From Demequina gelatinilytica (lineage in GTDB: Bacteria; Actinomycetota; Actinomycetes; Actinomycetales; Demequinaceae), in the NCBI RefSeq assembly GCF_000971115.1, contig NZ_BBLV01000020.1, forward strand, positions 1-54,055: a stretch of DNA of 54,055 nucleotides. Reading direction: 5' to 3'. The stretch's first letter is position 1. Each line of letters starts with the position of its first letter. The notes under the pieces were generated by a model. The model had not been told where the DNA came from. It did no database searches and worked only from the letters and a program-made list of their open reading frames with translations. Shown here in pieces: positions 9,582-17,741 of the stretch. The translations under genes and the position numbers were made by a program.

Positions 9582-9683
9582 TCAGGAGGTCGCGGCCGCC
9601 ACGCTGTCCCAGAGCCACCCGGCCCCGAAGCCGAGCGCGAGGCCCATCACGCCCACGAGGGCGCCCATCAGCGTCTTGTTCAT
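9582..9683 (-). CDS. Very small single-TM membrane protein
   Basis: 33 codons encoding MNKT, one hydrophobic segment rich in Gly, Leu and Val (about residues 5-24), then WDSVAAATS. A GGGGG-rich stretch precedes the ATG as a possible ribosome binding site. The length and hydrophobic profile fit a small membrane protein. The evidence is composition and start context only, so this is tentative. Confidence 0.4.
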   Translation of the reverse strand: MNKTLMGALVGVMGLALGFGAGWLWDSVAAATS

Positions 9684-9773
9684 GAGTGCCCCCGATCGAT
9701 ACCTGTCACCCGGAGCGTGCGACGGTGACGGCCGTCTCGGCAGCGGGTTCCCCCTGAGGGGACGGTACCGCGC

Positions 9774-10571
9774 TCAGGCCTCCCGGTCGCGGCGAGCGGC
9801 CAGTGAGAAGCCCCACAAGGTGACAAGTGCCACAGCCACGATGCCGACCACGACGGCCGGACGTGTCCGTGCGTGGGAGCGCAGCCCCACGGGACGGCGG
9901 AACACGAGCATCCCCCACCCATGGCGGCGTGCGGCCCGGCGCATGGTCCTGTCGGGGTTCACCGCGAAGCCGTGACCGACGGCGTCGAGCATGGGCGCGT
10001 CGGTGATCGAGTCGGAGTACGCGTAGGAGCGCGAGAGGTCGTAGCCGTGCTCGCGCGCGAGGTCCCGGATGGCCTCCGCCTTGGCCGGGCCGTAGGCGTA
10101 CGACGAGATCTCGCCCGTGAAGCGCCCGTCCGCCACCTCCATGCGCGAGGCCACCACGGCATCGGCGCCCAGGAGCCTCGCGATGGGCTCGACCACCTGG
10201 TACGCGGACGCGCTCACGATCACCACGTCGCGGCCGTTCGCCTGGTGGCGGTGGATGAGGTCGAGCGCCTCGCGGTACACGATCGGGTCGATGTGCTCGT
10301 GCAGGGTCTCCGCCACGATCCCCTCGACGTGCGCGACGTCCCATCCGGCCACGAGCTCGCTCAGGGCGTCGCGCAGACGGGAGGTCTGCCTCTCATCCGC
10401 GCCGCCCACCTCGAAGAGGAACTGCGCGAAGGCGGTGCGGAGCGCCTTGGTCCGCGTGATGAGGCCACCCTCGAAGAACGAGCGCGAGAAAGCCATGGAC
10501 GAGGACCTCGCGATGATGGTCTTGTCCAGGTCGAAGAACGCCGCGCTGCGGGGCGATCCGGTTGCCTCCAT
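9774..10571 (-). CDS. HAD-IB family phosphatase with C-terminal TM helix
   Basis: 265-aa HAD hydrolase of the SerB-like IB subfamily. Motif I is FFDLDKTII (nucleophile Asp and acid Asp), motif II is VIVSAS, and motif III/IV is in the DSITDAPML region. A hydrophobic helix at about residues 235-255 suggests membrane anchoring. In many actinobacteria a HAD-IB gene sits at the head of the Tad pilus locus; here it diverges from tadA. The substrate is unknown (phosphoserine-like or lipid phosphates are guesses). The start is supported by a -10 box 6 bases upstream. Confidence 0.9.
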   Translation of the reverse strand: MEATGSPRSAAFFDLDKTIIARSSSMAFSRSFFEGGLITRTKALRTAFAQFLFEVGGADERQTSRLRDALSELVAGWDVAHVEGIVAETLHEHIDPIVYREALDLIHRHQANGRDVVIVSASAYQVVEPIARLLGADAVVASRMEVADGRFTGEISSYAYGPAKAEAIRDLAREHGYDLSRSYAYSDSITDAPMLDAVGHGFAVNPDRTMRRAARRHGWGMLVFRRPVGLRSHARTRPAVVVGIVAVALVTLWGFSLAARRDREA

Positions 10572-10577
10572 GGCGTC

Positions 10578-10583
10578 ACTCTA
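10578..10583 (-). promoter_or_regulatory. -10 box for the HAD gene, leaderless spacing
   Basis: TAGAGT on the minus strand ends 6 bases before the ATG at 10571. Confidence 0.55.
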
Positions 10584-10703
10584 ACGGGGTGCGCCGACGG
10601 CGCCCGGCGGGCCGATGCGCACAGGCCTGCGCCGCCTGGACGCGGTCCACGGCGAGGCGCCCGGTGCCCGCGCGCGCCGTCGACCCGGACCACCGTGGTC
10701 CCC

Positions 10704-11699
10704 GTGACCTCCCCCACCGACGTCCTCGCGCCGCTCCTCGCGCTGCCCGGCGTGACGGACGTGCTCGTCCACGATCCCGCGTCGGCGTGGATCGACCGTG
10801 GCGGCGGGCTCGAACGCCGCCCCCTCGGGCTCGCCGGTCCCGAGGAGGTGCGCGAGCTCGCGGTCGCGCTCGCGGCCTCCGCCGGCCGGCGCCTGGACGA
10901 TGCGGAGCCCACCGTGGACGCCCGCCTCGCCGACGGCACGCGGCTGCACGCCGTGATCCCGCCCGTCGCCGACGGCTGCACCGCGATCTCCCTCCGCCGC
11001 GTGCGCGAGGTGCCCTTCGCGCTCGCGGACCTGGTCGCTGCGGGCATGCTCGGGCGCGAGCTCGCGGACCTGCTCGCGGCGCTCGTGCGGGCGCGCGTGC
11101 CCCTCCTGGTGTCGGGCGGCACCGGCGCAGGCAAGACCACCCTGCTCGCCTCCCTGCTCGCGCTCGTGGAGCCGACCGAGCGCATCGTGCTGATCGAGGA
11201 GGCGGGGGAGATCGCGGTGAGCCACCCCCACGTGGTGCGCCTGGTCGAGCGTAGGCCGAACGTCGAGGGCGCGGGCGGCATCGCGCTGGCCCGGCTGGTC
11301 CGCGAGGCGCTGCGCATGCGTCCGGACCGGATCGTGCTCGGGGAGTGCCGCGGAGCCGAGCTCCGCGAGGTCCTCGCGGCGGCGAACACGGGCCATCGCG
11401 GATCCCTCACGACGGTCCACGCGAACTCCGCCGCGGACGTCCCGGCGCGGCTCGCCTCGCTCGCGATGCTGGCGGGGCTGACGGCCGCGCAGCTCGCCTC
11501 GCAGGCGGGGGCGGCGTTCGCGGTGGTCGTCCACGTCGAGCGAGGCGCCGCGGGCCGTCGCGTCGCGGAGGTCGCACGCCTCGAGGCGGCGGGACCGGAG
11601 CTGCGGGTGGCGACCGCGGCGGTGCCGGACGGAGCCTCCCTGCGCTTCGGGCCCGCGTGGATGGGGGTTCGCGCGCTCGCGGAGGGCCGCACCGCATGA
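10704..11699 (+). CDS. tadA: TadA-type pilus assembly ATPase
   Basis: 331-aa secretion ATPase of the TadA/VirB11 family that powers Flp/Tad pilin assembly at the inner membrane. Walker A is GGTGAGKTT (about residues 138-146), the Asp-box region is RIVLIEEAGEI, Walker B lies in RPDRIVLGECRGAE, and the His box is TGHRGSLTTVHAN. The actinobacterial form is short because it lacks the long N-terminal domain of proteobacterial TadA. The start is uncertain: GTG at 10704 gives a natural N terminus, with another in-frame GTG at 10695, and no clear ribosome binding site. The stop overlaps the next gene (ATGA). Confidence 0.93.
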   Translation: MTSPTDVLAPLLALPGVTDVLVHDPASAWIDRGGGLERRPLGLAGPEEVRELAVALAASAGRRLDDAEPTVDARLADGTRLHAVIPPVADGCTAISLRRVREVPFALADLVAAGMLGRELADLLAALVRARVPLLVSGGTGAGKTTLLASLLALVEPTERIVLIEEAGEIAVSHPHVVRLVERRPNVEGAGGIALARLVREALRMRPDRIVLGECRGAELREVLAAANTGHRGSLTTVHANSAADVPARLASLAMLAGLTAAQLASQAGAAFAVVVHVERGAAGRRVAEVARLEAAGPELRVATAAVPDGASLRFGPAWMGVRALAEGRTA

Positions 11700-12583
11700 G
11701 CGAGGGCTGGGACGAGTCCCTGCCCCGCGTGGTGGGGCTGCTGCGCGCGGGCCTGCCCGTGGCGGAGGCATGGGAGCGGGCCGGGGTCGCGTTGCCGTCG
11801 TCCCCGGCGGGCGGTCTCGACCGTGCGGTCGCGGCGGCCGCGGACCTCGCCGCGCGCACGGGTGCTCCTCTCAGCGCCATGCTGCTCGCGATCGCGCGCG
11901 CCGCCGCGGACCGGCGGGAGTCCGAGGCGCTGCGCCGTGCCGCGCTCGCCGGGCCCCGCCTGAGCGCGCGTGTCCTCTCCTGGCTGCCGCTCGCGGGAAT
12001 CGGGCTCGGCGCGCTCGTCGACCCCCGGACGCTCGGCGTGCTCGCTGCGACACCTCTCGGGTGGGTGCTGCTCGCGCTCGGCGCGATGCTGACGTGGGCC
12101 GGACGCGCCTGGACGCGACGCATCGTCCGTCGTGCCGAGGGCACGGGTGGGGAGCACGATGCGGTGGTGGCGGCCGCGGCGCTCGTGGGTGCCGCGCTGG
12201 GGGCCGGAGCGCCGGTCGGGGATGCGCTGCGCGCAGTCGGGGAGGCGTTGGGGGAGCCGGGCCTCGGCGAGGTCGCGCTCGCACTTCCCGGTGCGGGCGG
12301 CCGTCCACCTCCGCCCGGGTCGCGCTGGGAACCCGTGGCGCGCGCTGTGCTCCCCGCGGTCGCGGCCGGTGCGAGCCCCGTCCCATCCCTGATGGCGGTG
12401 GCCGAGACGGCGGCACGGCTGTCGCGCACGGAGGCCGCGGTGGCCGCGGGCGAGCTGGGGGTGAGGGTCGCGCTGCCGCTCACCCTCTGCCTGCTGCCGG
12501 CCTTCGTGGTGGTCGGGCTGCTTCCCCTGCTCGTCGCGGTGGTGGGAGGGACGCTCGGGGGCGCGACAGGTCGCGGTGGCTAG
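11696..12583 (+). CDS. Fused TadB-TadC-like pilus platform protein
   Basis: 295-aa integral membrane protein of the type II secretion F family. The first half resembles the C-terminal part of actinobacterial TadB: RTGAPLSAM, two TM helices, then a conserved WTRR. The second half resembles TadC: RTEAAVAAGELGVRVALPL followed by LCLLPAFVVVGLLP as the last TM region. The usual separate tadB and tadC are therefore merged into one short protein. It would form the inner-membrane platform on which TadA acts. It overlaps tadA by 4 bases and meets a convergent lipoprotein gene at its stop. Confidence 0.8.
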   Translation: MSEGWDESLPRVVGLLRAGLPVAEAWERAGVALPSSPAGGLDRAVAAAADLAARTGAPLSAMLLAIARAAADRRESEALRRAALAGPRLSARVLSWLPLAGIGLGALVDPRTLGVLAATPLGWVLLALGAMLTWAGRAWTRRIVRRAEGTGGEHDAVVAAAALVGAALGAGAPVGDALRAVGEALGEPGLGEVALALPGAGGRPPPPGSRWEPVARAVLPAVAAGASPVPSLMAVAETAARLSRTEAAVAAGELGVRVALPLTLCLLPAFVVVGLLPLLVAVVGGTLGGATGRGG

Positions 12584-13338
12584 GCGGGAGGGGCGGCGAT
12601 CCGCGTCCAGCCGTCGCATCCGTCGGAGCGGAGCTGCTGCCCGGTCTCGAGCACCAGCTCGTGATGCTCGCCCTGGGACAACCCGAGCTCGACGATCTCC
12701 GCGAGCTCGTCCCGCCAGTGCGTGTCGACCTCCCAGCCGCACCACTCGTCGGGGTCCTCGGGATCGCCGGTGCCGTTCGCGCGCCAGGTCCCGGGCGCGA
12801 GGTCCTCGCCGACCAGCCAGATGCCGTCCCCGATCGCGGTGGGGGCCTGCTCGGGGCCGGCGAACAGCGTCGACTCGTCGACCAGGTCCCAGCGGCCGCA
12901 CCTGAGCGACACCACGCTCTGGCCCTCGACAAGGGTGAATGTCGGGCGGCCCAGATCGTTGTTGCCCGCCGCGACGATGCCGTCGAAGGCGCTGGTCCCG
13001 CCTTCCCTTACACGCCACTTGCACGAATGGTCGAACAGCGCGCCGCGATCGCCGTCGTCCTCGATCTCGAGCGCGCCGGTGCGGTAGGTGCCCGGGGCGA
13101 TATCGACCCCCGCGACCAGGTCCTCCGCATCGAGCTCGCCCATGCCGGCATCGTCGAAGGCCGTCGGCAGCCCCGAGGCGGGATCCGTCGGAAGAGGCGA
13201 GGCTGCGGCGACCGCGCCGGTCGGCGTGGGCGACGCCGACGTCGCCGGGGGCGCGGAGCCTGCGGAGGAGCAGCCCTCGAGGGCGAGGGAGGCGATGATG
13301 ACCGGAAGGATTATCAGGGACGATGCGCGCGCTCGCAT
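12580..13338 (-). CDS. Lipoprotein with duplicated Cys-containing module
   Basis: 252-aa lipoprotein with a signal peptide ending in lipobox LEGC, then a Ser/Pro/Thr/Ala linker. The mature part appears to hold two or more related modules centred on the phrases VAGVDIAPGTYRTG and LVGEDLAPGTWRANG, each followed by a Trp- and Cys-containing strand. Similar APGTY modules occur in secreted actinobacterial proteins of unknown role. The stop overlaps the tadBC stop from the other strand. The start is set by a leaderless-type -10 box. Confidence 0.8.
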   Translation of the reverse strand: MRARASSLIILPVIIASLALEGCSSAGSAPPATSASPTPTGAVAAASPLPTDPASGLPTAFDDAGMGELDAEDLVAGVDIAPGTYRTGALEIEDDGDRGALFDHSCKWRVREGGTSAFDGIVAAGNNDLGRPTFTLVEGQSVVSLRCGRWDLVDESTLFAGPEQAPTAIGDGIWLVGEDLAPGTWRANGTGDPEDPDEWCGWEVDTHWRDELAEIVELGLSQGEHHELVLETGQQLRSDGCDGWTRIAAPPA

Positions 13339-13345
13339 GGACGGG

Positions 13346-13351
13346 ACTCTA
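13346..13351 (-). promoter_or_regulatory. -10 box overlapping the upstream gene's stop codon
   Basis: TAGAGT ends 7 bases before the lipoprotein ATG at 13338. Its TAG is also the stop codon of the ClC channel gene. Confidence 0.5.
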
Positions 13352-14629
13352 GCGGGCGCTCTCCGGCCGGGCCTCCGTGGTGTCGGGCGCGGGCTCGACG
13401 TGGACGAGCATGTGGGGCACGCGCGTGAGGAGGAGCCACACGGGAAGCACCGCGATGCAGAGGATGGGCAGCACCGTCGCGGAGCCGCAGATCAGGGCAG
13501 CGCCGAACAGCGCGATCCATCCGTCGCGGCCGATCGCGAACAGCACGCCGAGGACGCCTGCGGCCACCGCGAGCGTGAGCGACATCCCCGGCACGACGGC
13601 ATGCGCGAGGAGCCCGAACGCGACACCCGTGAAGAGCGCGGGGAAGATCCGTCCGCCGCGGAAGCCGGAGGCGCCCGAGACCACGATCGCCGCGAGCTTG
13701 ACCAGCACGATCACCACGAGGGCGCCGATCCCGTACTCCTCGCGCTCCGCGAGGATCTCGGCGGTCTGCTCCGCGCCCTTGAACATGGTGATCTGACCGC
13801 CGATGAGGGCCAGCGCTCCCAGCACGGCACCGCCCACGGTCGCGTAGGCGACGGGGTGGCGCAGCCTGCGTGCGAGCCGGTGCGCGGGCGTGAAGGCGTA
13901 GGCCGCGAGGGCGCCGACGGCGCCTCCCGCGGTCGCGACCACGGAGGCCGTGAGGAGGTCGATCCAGCCGGGCTCGTAGTCGGGCAGGCCCATGTCCCAG
14001 CTGGTGCCGCCGAGCAGGTGGTAGGTCATCGCGCCCGTGCCGGCCGCCACCAGAGGGGCGAACAGCCGGTCCCACAGCTGCCCCGGCTGCGCTCCGCCCA
14101 TGACCGAGGTGAGCACCAGCGCGGAGGCGACCGGCGTGCCGAGCATCGCTCCGAGCATCGCCGAGGTCGAGATCATGAGCACCACCGGCACCGGGACATC
14201 GGGGAGCAGGCGCCGGTACGCGAGCACCGCGAGGCCCGTCGCGATCATGATGATCGGCCCCTCGGGGCCCAGGCTCACCCCGCCCGCGAGGCCCAGGATG
14301 AGCGCGACCGCGACCCCGGGAAGGGTGCGCAGGGGGAGAGGGGTGGAGACCAGGTCCACGGTCGCGGTGTCGTGACCACCATGGCCGGGCGCCTTCCACA
14401 GGGTGAGCCCCACGAGCGCGCCGGTGACGGTCAGGATCAGCGCGGCCCACCAGCGGGCCTCGCCGTCGACGCCGAGGGCATGAGGCAGCGAGTCCCACCA
14501 CACGTGGTGGAGACCCTCCGCGATCGCGTCCACCCCGAACAGGATGAGCGCGCCGGCGACGCCGAGGATCGCGGCGGGGACCGCGCTGCGCGCGAGCGCC
14601 CCAGGTCCCGGGCTGGCGTGCTGCGACAT
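13349..14629 (-). CDS. ClC-family chloride channel or H+/Cl- exchanger
   Basis: 426-aa polytopic membrane protein of the ClC family. The conserved GGVSLGPEGP holds the gating glutamate, and GASGFRGGRIFPALF is the GxFxP region. The N-terminal GSGIP selectivity motif is not evident in canonical form, so this may be one of the divergent actinobacterial ClC proteins with altered ion preference. There is no CBS tail. The ribosome binding site AAGGGGGAC precedes the ATG, and a TAGAGT box lies about 50 bases upstream. The gene is antisense to, and inserted within, the Tad locus. Confidence 0.88.
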   Translation of the reverse strand: MSQHASPGPGALARSAVPAAILGVAGALILFGVDAIAEGLHHVWWDSLPHALGVDGEARWWAALILTVTGALVGLTLWKAPGHGGHDTATVDLVSTPLPLRTLPGVAVALILGLAGGVSLGPEGPIIMIATGLAVLAYRRLLPDVPVPVVLMISTSAMLGAMLGTPVASALVLTSVMGGAQPGQLWDRLFAPLVAAGTGAMTYHLLGGTSWDMGLPDYEPGWIDLLTASVVATAGGAVGALAAYAFTPAHRLARRLRHPVAYATVGGAVLGALALIGGQITMFKGAEQTAEILAEREEYGIGALVVIVLVKLAAIVVSGASGFRGGRIFPALFTGVAFGLLAHAVVPGMSLTLAVAAGVLGVLFAIGRDGWIALFGAALICGSATVLPILCIAVLPVWLLLTRVPHMLVHVEPAPDTTEARPESAR

Positions 14630-14677
14630 GGTCCCCCTTGGGTGCGAGGCGGAGCGCGGCGATGCTCCCTGACGGCC

Positions 14678-14683
14678 ACTCTA
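14678..14683 (-). promoter_or_regulatory. Candidate -10 box for the ClC gene
   Basis: TAGAGT on the minus strand about 48 bases before the ATG, giving a leadered message that carries the AAGGGGGAC ribosome binding site. Confidence 0.35.
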
Positions 14684-14801
14684 GGGCGGTCCGATGTCCC
14701 CAGGCCCGGTGGCACGGGATGTTCTCGCAGGTTCGCGAGCGTCCCGGCGCGGCTGTCGCTGCGGTCGCGCACGGTGGAAGCCCCACGAGAAAGGAGCCCC
14801 C

Positions 14802-14966
14802 ATGGACCGCAGGGACCTGCGAGACGACGAGGGCATGGCGACGGTCGAGTATGCGCTCGTGACCGTCGCGGCGGCAGGCTTCGCCGGCCTGCTGGTGATC
14901 ATCCTCAAGTCCGACGAGGTGCGCGAGCTGCTCGTCGGCATCGTGCGCAGCGCGCTCGGGGGATGA
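14802..14966 (+). CDS. DUF4244 Flp-like pilin
   Basis: 54-aa pilin-like protein of the actinobacterial DUF4244 family. After a charged start (MDRRDLRDDEG) comes MATVEYALVTVAAAGFAG, where the EY pair at the head of the hydrophobic helix matches Flp prepilin processing sites. The helix runs to the C terminus. AAAGGAG precedes the ATG. It is probably the structural subunit of the Tad pilus encoded here. The stop overlaps the next start (ATGA). Confidence 0.88.
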   Translation: MDRRDLRDDEGMATVEYALVTVAAAGFAGLLVIILKSDEVRELLVGIVRSALGG

Positions 14967-15298
14967 GGCGGCGCGGCGACCGCGGCTCGGCCGCGCTGGA
15001 GCTCGCTCTCGCGCTGCCGGCCGTGGTCGTCGTGCTCGCGTGGCTGCTCGCCGCCGTCCAGGCAGCGGCCGTGGGGGTGTCGCTGCCCGCCGCCGCTCTC
15101 GCGGGCGTGCGGGCCGCCGCGGTGGAGGGTGACGATGCCGGCGCCGCCGCGGCGCGGCGTGCGGCGGGTGGGACGGCCGAGGTCGCCGTCGCGCGCAGCG
15201 ACGGCTGGGTCGAGCTCACGGTGGTGGTGGACCTGGGCTGGCCCTGGGGTGCGCGGTCCGCGCGGGCTGCGCTCCCGATCGAGGGTGCGGCGGGGTGA
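14963..15298 (+). CDS. TadE-like pseudopilin
   Basis: 111-aa protein with a short basic start, then GSAALELALALPAVVVVLAW, the TadE signature of a Glu just inside a single TM helix. A small extracytoplasmic domain follows, ending in a beta-rich segment. TadE-family pseudopilins are minor components of Tad pili. The start and stop both overlap neighbours by 4 bases, so translation is coupled in a three-gene pilin operon. Confidence 0.85.
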   Translation: MRRRGDRGSAALELALALPAVVVVLAWLLAAVQAAAVGVSLPAAALAGVRAAAVEGDDAGAAAARRAAGGTAEVAVARSDGWVELTVVVDLGWPWGARSARAALPIEGAAG

Positions 15299-15666
15299 GG
15301 CGCCGCCGGGACGATGCCGGCGCGGGCACCGTGCTCGCGCTGGCGGTCGTGATCGTCGTCGCGGGGGTGGTGATGCTCCTCGCGGCCGGTGTCGCGCGCA
15401 TCGGTGACCGGTCGCGCGCACAGGCGGCTGCCGACGCGGCCGCGATCGCGGGGGCCACGGTCACGCGCGCCGCAGCGGCGCGCGGTGCGACGGCTCCCGC
15501 CGATCCCGCGTGCGCCGCGGCTGCCTATGCGGCGGCCCAGGCAGGCGGAGGCATGGTCCGCTGCGAGGTCGACCCCGCGGGCGACCTGGTGGTCGCGGTG
15601 GAGTCCGGCGACCGGACGGCGCGGGCGCGAGCGGGATGGAAGGGTGTCGGCGGCGGCCCGGGCTGA
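15295..15666 (+). CDS. TadE/TadG-like protein of the pilus locus
   Basis: 123-aa protein with a basic start, then GAGTVLALAVVIVVAGVVM as a single TM helix and QAAADAAAIAGA, typical of the Rv3654c-type 'secretion neighbourhood' TadE-like family. A pair of Cys (ADPACAAAAY and VRCEV) may form a disulfide outside. It starts with GTG overlapping the TadE stop. It is the last gene of the pilin operon and is followed by two inverted repeats that may end transcription. Confidence 0.82.
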   Translation: MRRRRDDAGAGTVLALAVVIVVAGVVMLLAAGVARIGDRSRAQAAADAAAIAGATVTRAAAARGATAPADPACAAAAYAAAQAGGGMVRCEVDPAGDLVVAVESGDRTARARAGWKGVGGGPG

Positions 15667-15692
15667 GGGGGGTCGGGCCGCCGCCGACGGTA

Positions 15693-15735
15693 TTCCTGAC
15701 ACCGGACGGCTGAGGGATCGTGCCGCTGTCAGGAA
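15693..15735. repeat. Inverted repeat, 9-bp arms, 25-base spacer
   Basis: TTCCTGACA (15693-15701) and TGTCAGGAA (15727-15735). It lies just after the pilin operon in a 268-bp gene-free gap. Confidence 0.45.
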
Positions 15736-15761
15736 ATCTGTGGGCGCCCGCGTCGGCGCCT

Positions 15762-15787
15762 GTCCTACCGATTCAATACGGTAGGAC
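15762..15787. terminator. Hairpin after the pilin operon
   Basis: GTCCTACCG (15762-15770) and CGGTAGGAC (15779-15787), a perfect 9-bp stem with an AT-rich 8-base loop, in the same gap. A likely terminator for the pilin operon, though no U-tract follows. The rest of the gap to 15934 shows nothing else. Confidence 0.45.
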
Positions 15788-15934
15788 GGCAACAATTCCA
15801 TAACAGCGGCGGGTGTGTCCGTTGATCCCTGCGTAGAATGTGACATTTCCCACACGTGCAACCTTGACGGCATTCCGAGATGTCCGGTATGCGCCCGTGC
15901 CGTGATCATGCAGGGACGTCGGGCCGCCGGCCGG

Positions 15935-17740
15935 TCAGCGCACGGTCACCGTGCCGAGCGACGTCCAGACCTGGAAGTCCACCGCATCGTAGGCGTCCGG
16001 TGCCACCGCGATCGCCGCGTCCGACCCGGCGCTCGAGCCTGAGGTGCGGCCTCCGGTGGCGGCCAGGCCCGAGTCGTCGGGGGTGAGGAGCGGTTCGCTG
16101 CTCCCAAGCCCCAGGTCGGTATCGCCGTCGCCGAGCCACGCCTCGTCCTCGGTCCCCCAGCCGTCCTCCATGGTGAGGACCCCGCCGCCCACGCTCAGGT
16201 AGTGGCTCGCGAGCAGCGTGTAGGTCCCGGGCTCGACCTCGCTCGCGCCGGAGTCCGTCCAGCAGCCGTCGACCTCGCGCCACAGGAACTCCGCGGCGTC
16301 GCTCGCATGCGCGGCCAGCGTGGCCGTCGGATCGACGTCGACGGTGCCGTCGGCCTCGGCGCGCTCCGCCTCGAGCATGTCGACGGCGTAGGCGTCGCGG
16401 TGGGGATCCACCGCATAGCCCTCGGCGACCACCTTGCCGTCGCGGACGAGCATCAGCTGGAGCTCGTTCTGACCCCAGAACTGCGTGAGGTCCCAGTCGG
16501 AGGTGTTGGTGAGCGTCGTGGACACCAGCGGGTTGCCGTCGATCACCCAGCCGTAGCTCACGTCGATGACCGAGGGCGCGTCGACCTCCACGCCGAGCAG
16601 GTCGATCTCGGACGAGCGTGCGGGGAACGTGCCGTTGCCGCACCCGAACCACGTCGCGTCGAGCCCGCCCGACCAGTCGCTCGACACGGTCCAACGCTGC
16701 GTCCCGGGCGCCATGTCCCAGGCCCCGGCGAGGCCCGCGAGGTACAGCTCACGGGCGGTACCCGGGTCGAGCGCGGAGTCGTCCACCGCGCTCGACGGCT
16801 CCGTCGCGGGAGGATCCACCTGCACCGGGGCGGGGTCGTCGGACCCGCCGAGGTACGCCGCGAACGGGTCGTCCTCCGCGTCGCCCGTGACGGTGAACGG
16901 CATCGGCTCGCTCACCAGGCGGATCGAGGCGTCCGCCGCGATCCCGGGATCGGTCGCGGCATCGTCGACCGGGCCAGGCTCCTCCGAGGCGCCGCCGTCG
17001 GCAGGCGCGGGCTCGGGAGCCGGCTCGGCATCCAGCGGCTCGATGCCGTACAGCTCCTGTGTGAGCACCAGCGTGTAGTCGCCCGCGGGCAGCGCGGATC
17101 CGTCCCAGCAGTTCTCGAGCGGCTCCTCGCGCATCTCCATGCCGATCGCATCGGACATCAGCTGGGAACCGTAGGACTCGCCGGGCTCACGGGCGACGGC
17201 GGGGATCGTCGCGACCACGACGCCGTCCCACAGGACCACGCCGCTCATGCCGAACGTCTCGAACGTCGCGTCGACGCTCGAGGCGAGGCCTGCGTCGAAG
17301 CCGAGCACGCCGTCGGAGACCTCGGGGGTGGTGACGGAGGCGTCGATGGTCGCGAGCGGGTCGTCGCCCGTGCCGAGCTCGGGCAGCTCCTCGCCGCACA
17401 GGCCCCACGCGAGCGAGGACGCGGCGCCGCCGCCCGCGGCATCGGCCTCGGCGCTCATGTCGCCCGCGTCGCCGGTGCCGCCCAGCGCGCCGTCCTCGGC
17501 GACCGCCGCCTCCTCGCGGCCCTCGCCCGAGGTGCTGTCCATCGAGCCCGCCATGCCGTCCATCGCGCCGGCCACGCCGAACCCGAGCACCACGACCATG
17601 CCGCCCGCGAGCGTGCCGTTCGCGCCCATCCGCAGGCCGCGCTGCGTGGCGACGCGACGGCGGGCGCGCGCGGCGTCCACCTCGATCCCCTCGAGCGGGG
17701 CGCGGTCGGCGGCGCTCCTCAACGCTTCCGAGAGCCTCAT
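15935..17740 (-). CDS. Transmembrane partner of an ECF sigma factor, large exported domain
   Basis: 601-aa protein encoded 1 base after the ECF sigma gene stop. It has a short cytoplasmic N terminus (about 40 residues, helical, rich in Arg and Ala), one TM helix at about 43-60, then a very large acidic extracytoplasmic region. The region has scattered Cys residues and an Asp/Glu/Ala/Pro-rich middle. The layout (cytoplasmic tail, TM, sensor domain) and gene order fit an anti-sigma factor or sensor. No zinc-binding anti-sigma HxxxCxxC motif is visible, so the role is inferred from context only. Confidence 0.8.
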   Translation of the reverse strand: MRLSEALRSAADRAPLEGIEVDAARARRRVATQRGLRMGANGTLAGGMVVVLGFGVAGAMDGMAGSMDSTSGEGREEAAVAEDGALGGTGDAGDMSAEADAAGGGAASSLAWGLCGEELPELGTGDDPLATIDASVTTPEVSDGVLGFDAGLASSVDATFETFGMSGVVLWDGVVVATIPAVAREPGESYGSQLMSDAIGMEMREEPLENCWDGSALPAGDYTLVLTQELYGIEPLDAEPAPEPAPADGGASEEPGPVDDAATDPGIAADASIRLVSEPMPFTVTGDAEDDPFAAYLGGSDDPAPVQVDPPATEPSSAVDDSALDPGTARELYLAGLAGAWDMAPGTQRWTVSSDWSGGLDATWFGCGNGTFPARSSEIDLLGVEVDAPSVIDVSYGWVIDGNPLVSTTLTNTSDWDLTQFWGQNELQLMLVRDGKVVAEGYAVDPHRDAYAVDMLEAERAEADGTVDVDPTATLAAHASDAAEFLWREVDGCWTDSGASEVEPGTYTLLASHYLSVGGGVLTMEDGWGTEDEAWLGDGDTDLGLGSSEPLLTPDDSGLAATGGRTSGSSAGSDAAIAVAPDAYDAVDFQVWTSLGTVTVR

Positions 17741-17741
17741 G

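Noticed and set aside
10361..13024. 887-codon minus-strand frame across tadA and tadBC
   Set aside because: It crosses several real genes and has no motif; it is due to absence of AT-rich stops in this DNA.
15815..16042. Short plus-strand frame with CxxC pairs in the gap before 15935
   Set aside because: It overlaps the end of the sigma partner gene and the Cys-rich start is too short to support a zinc protein; no ribosome binding site.
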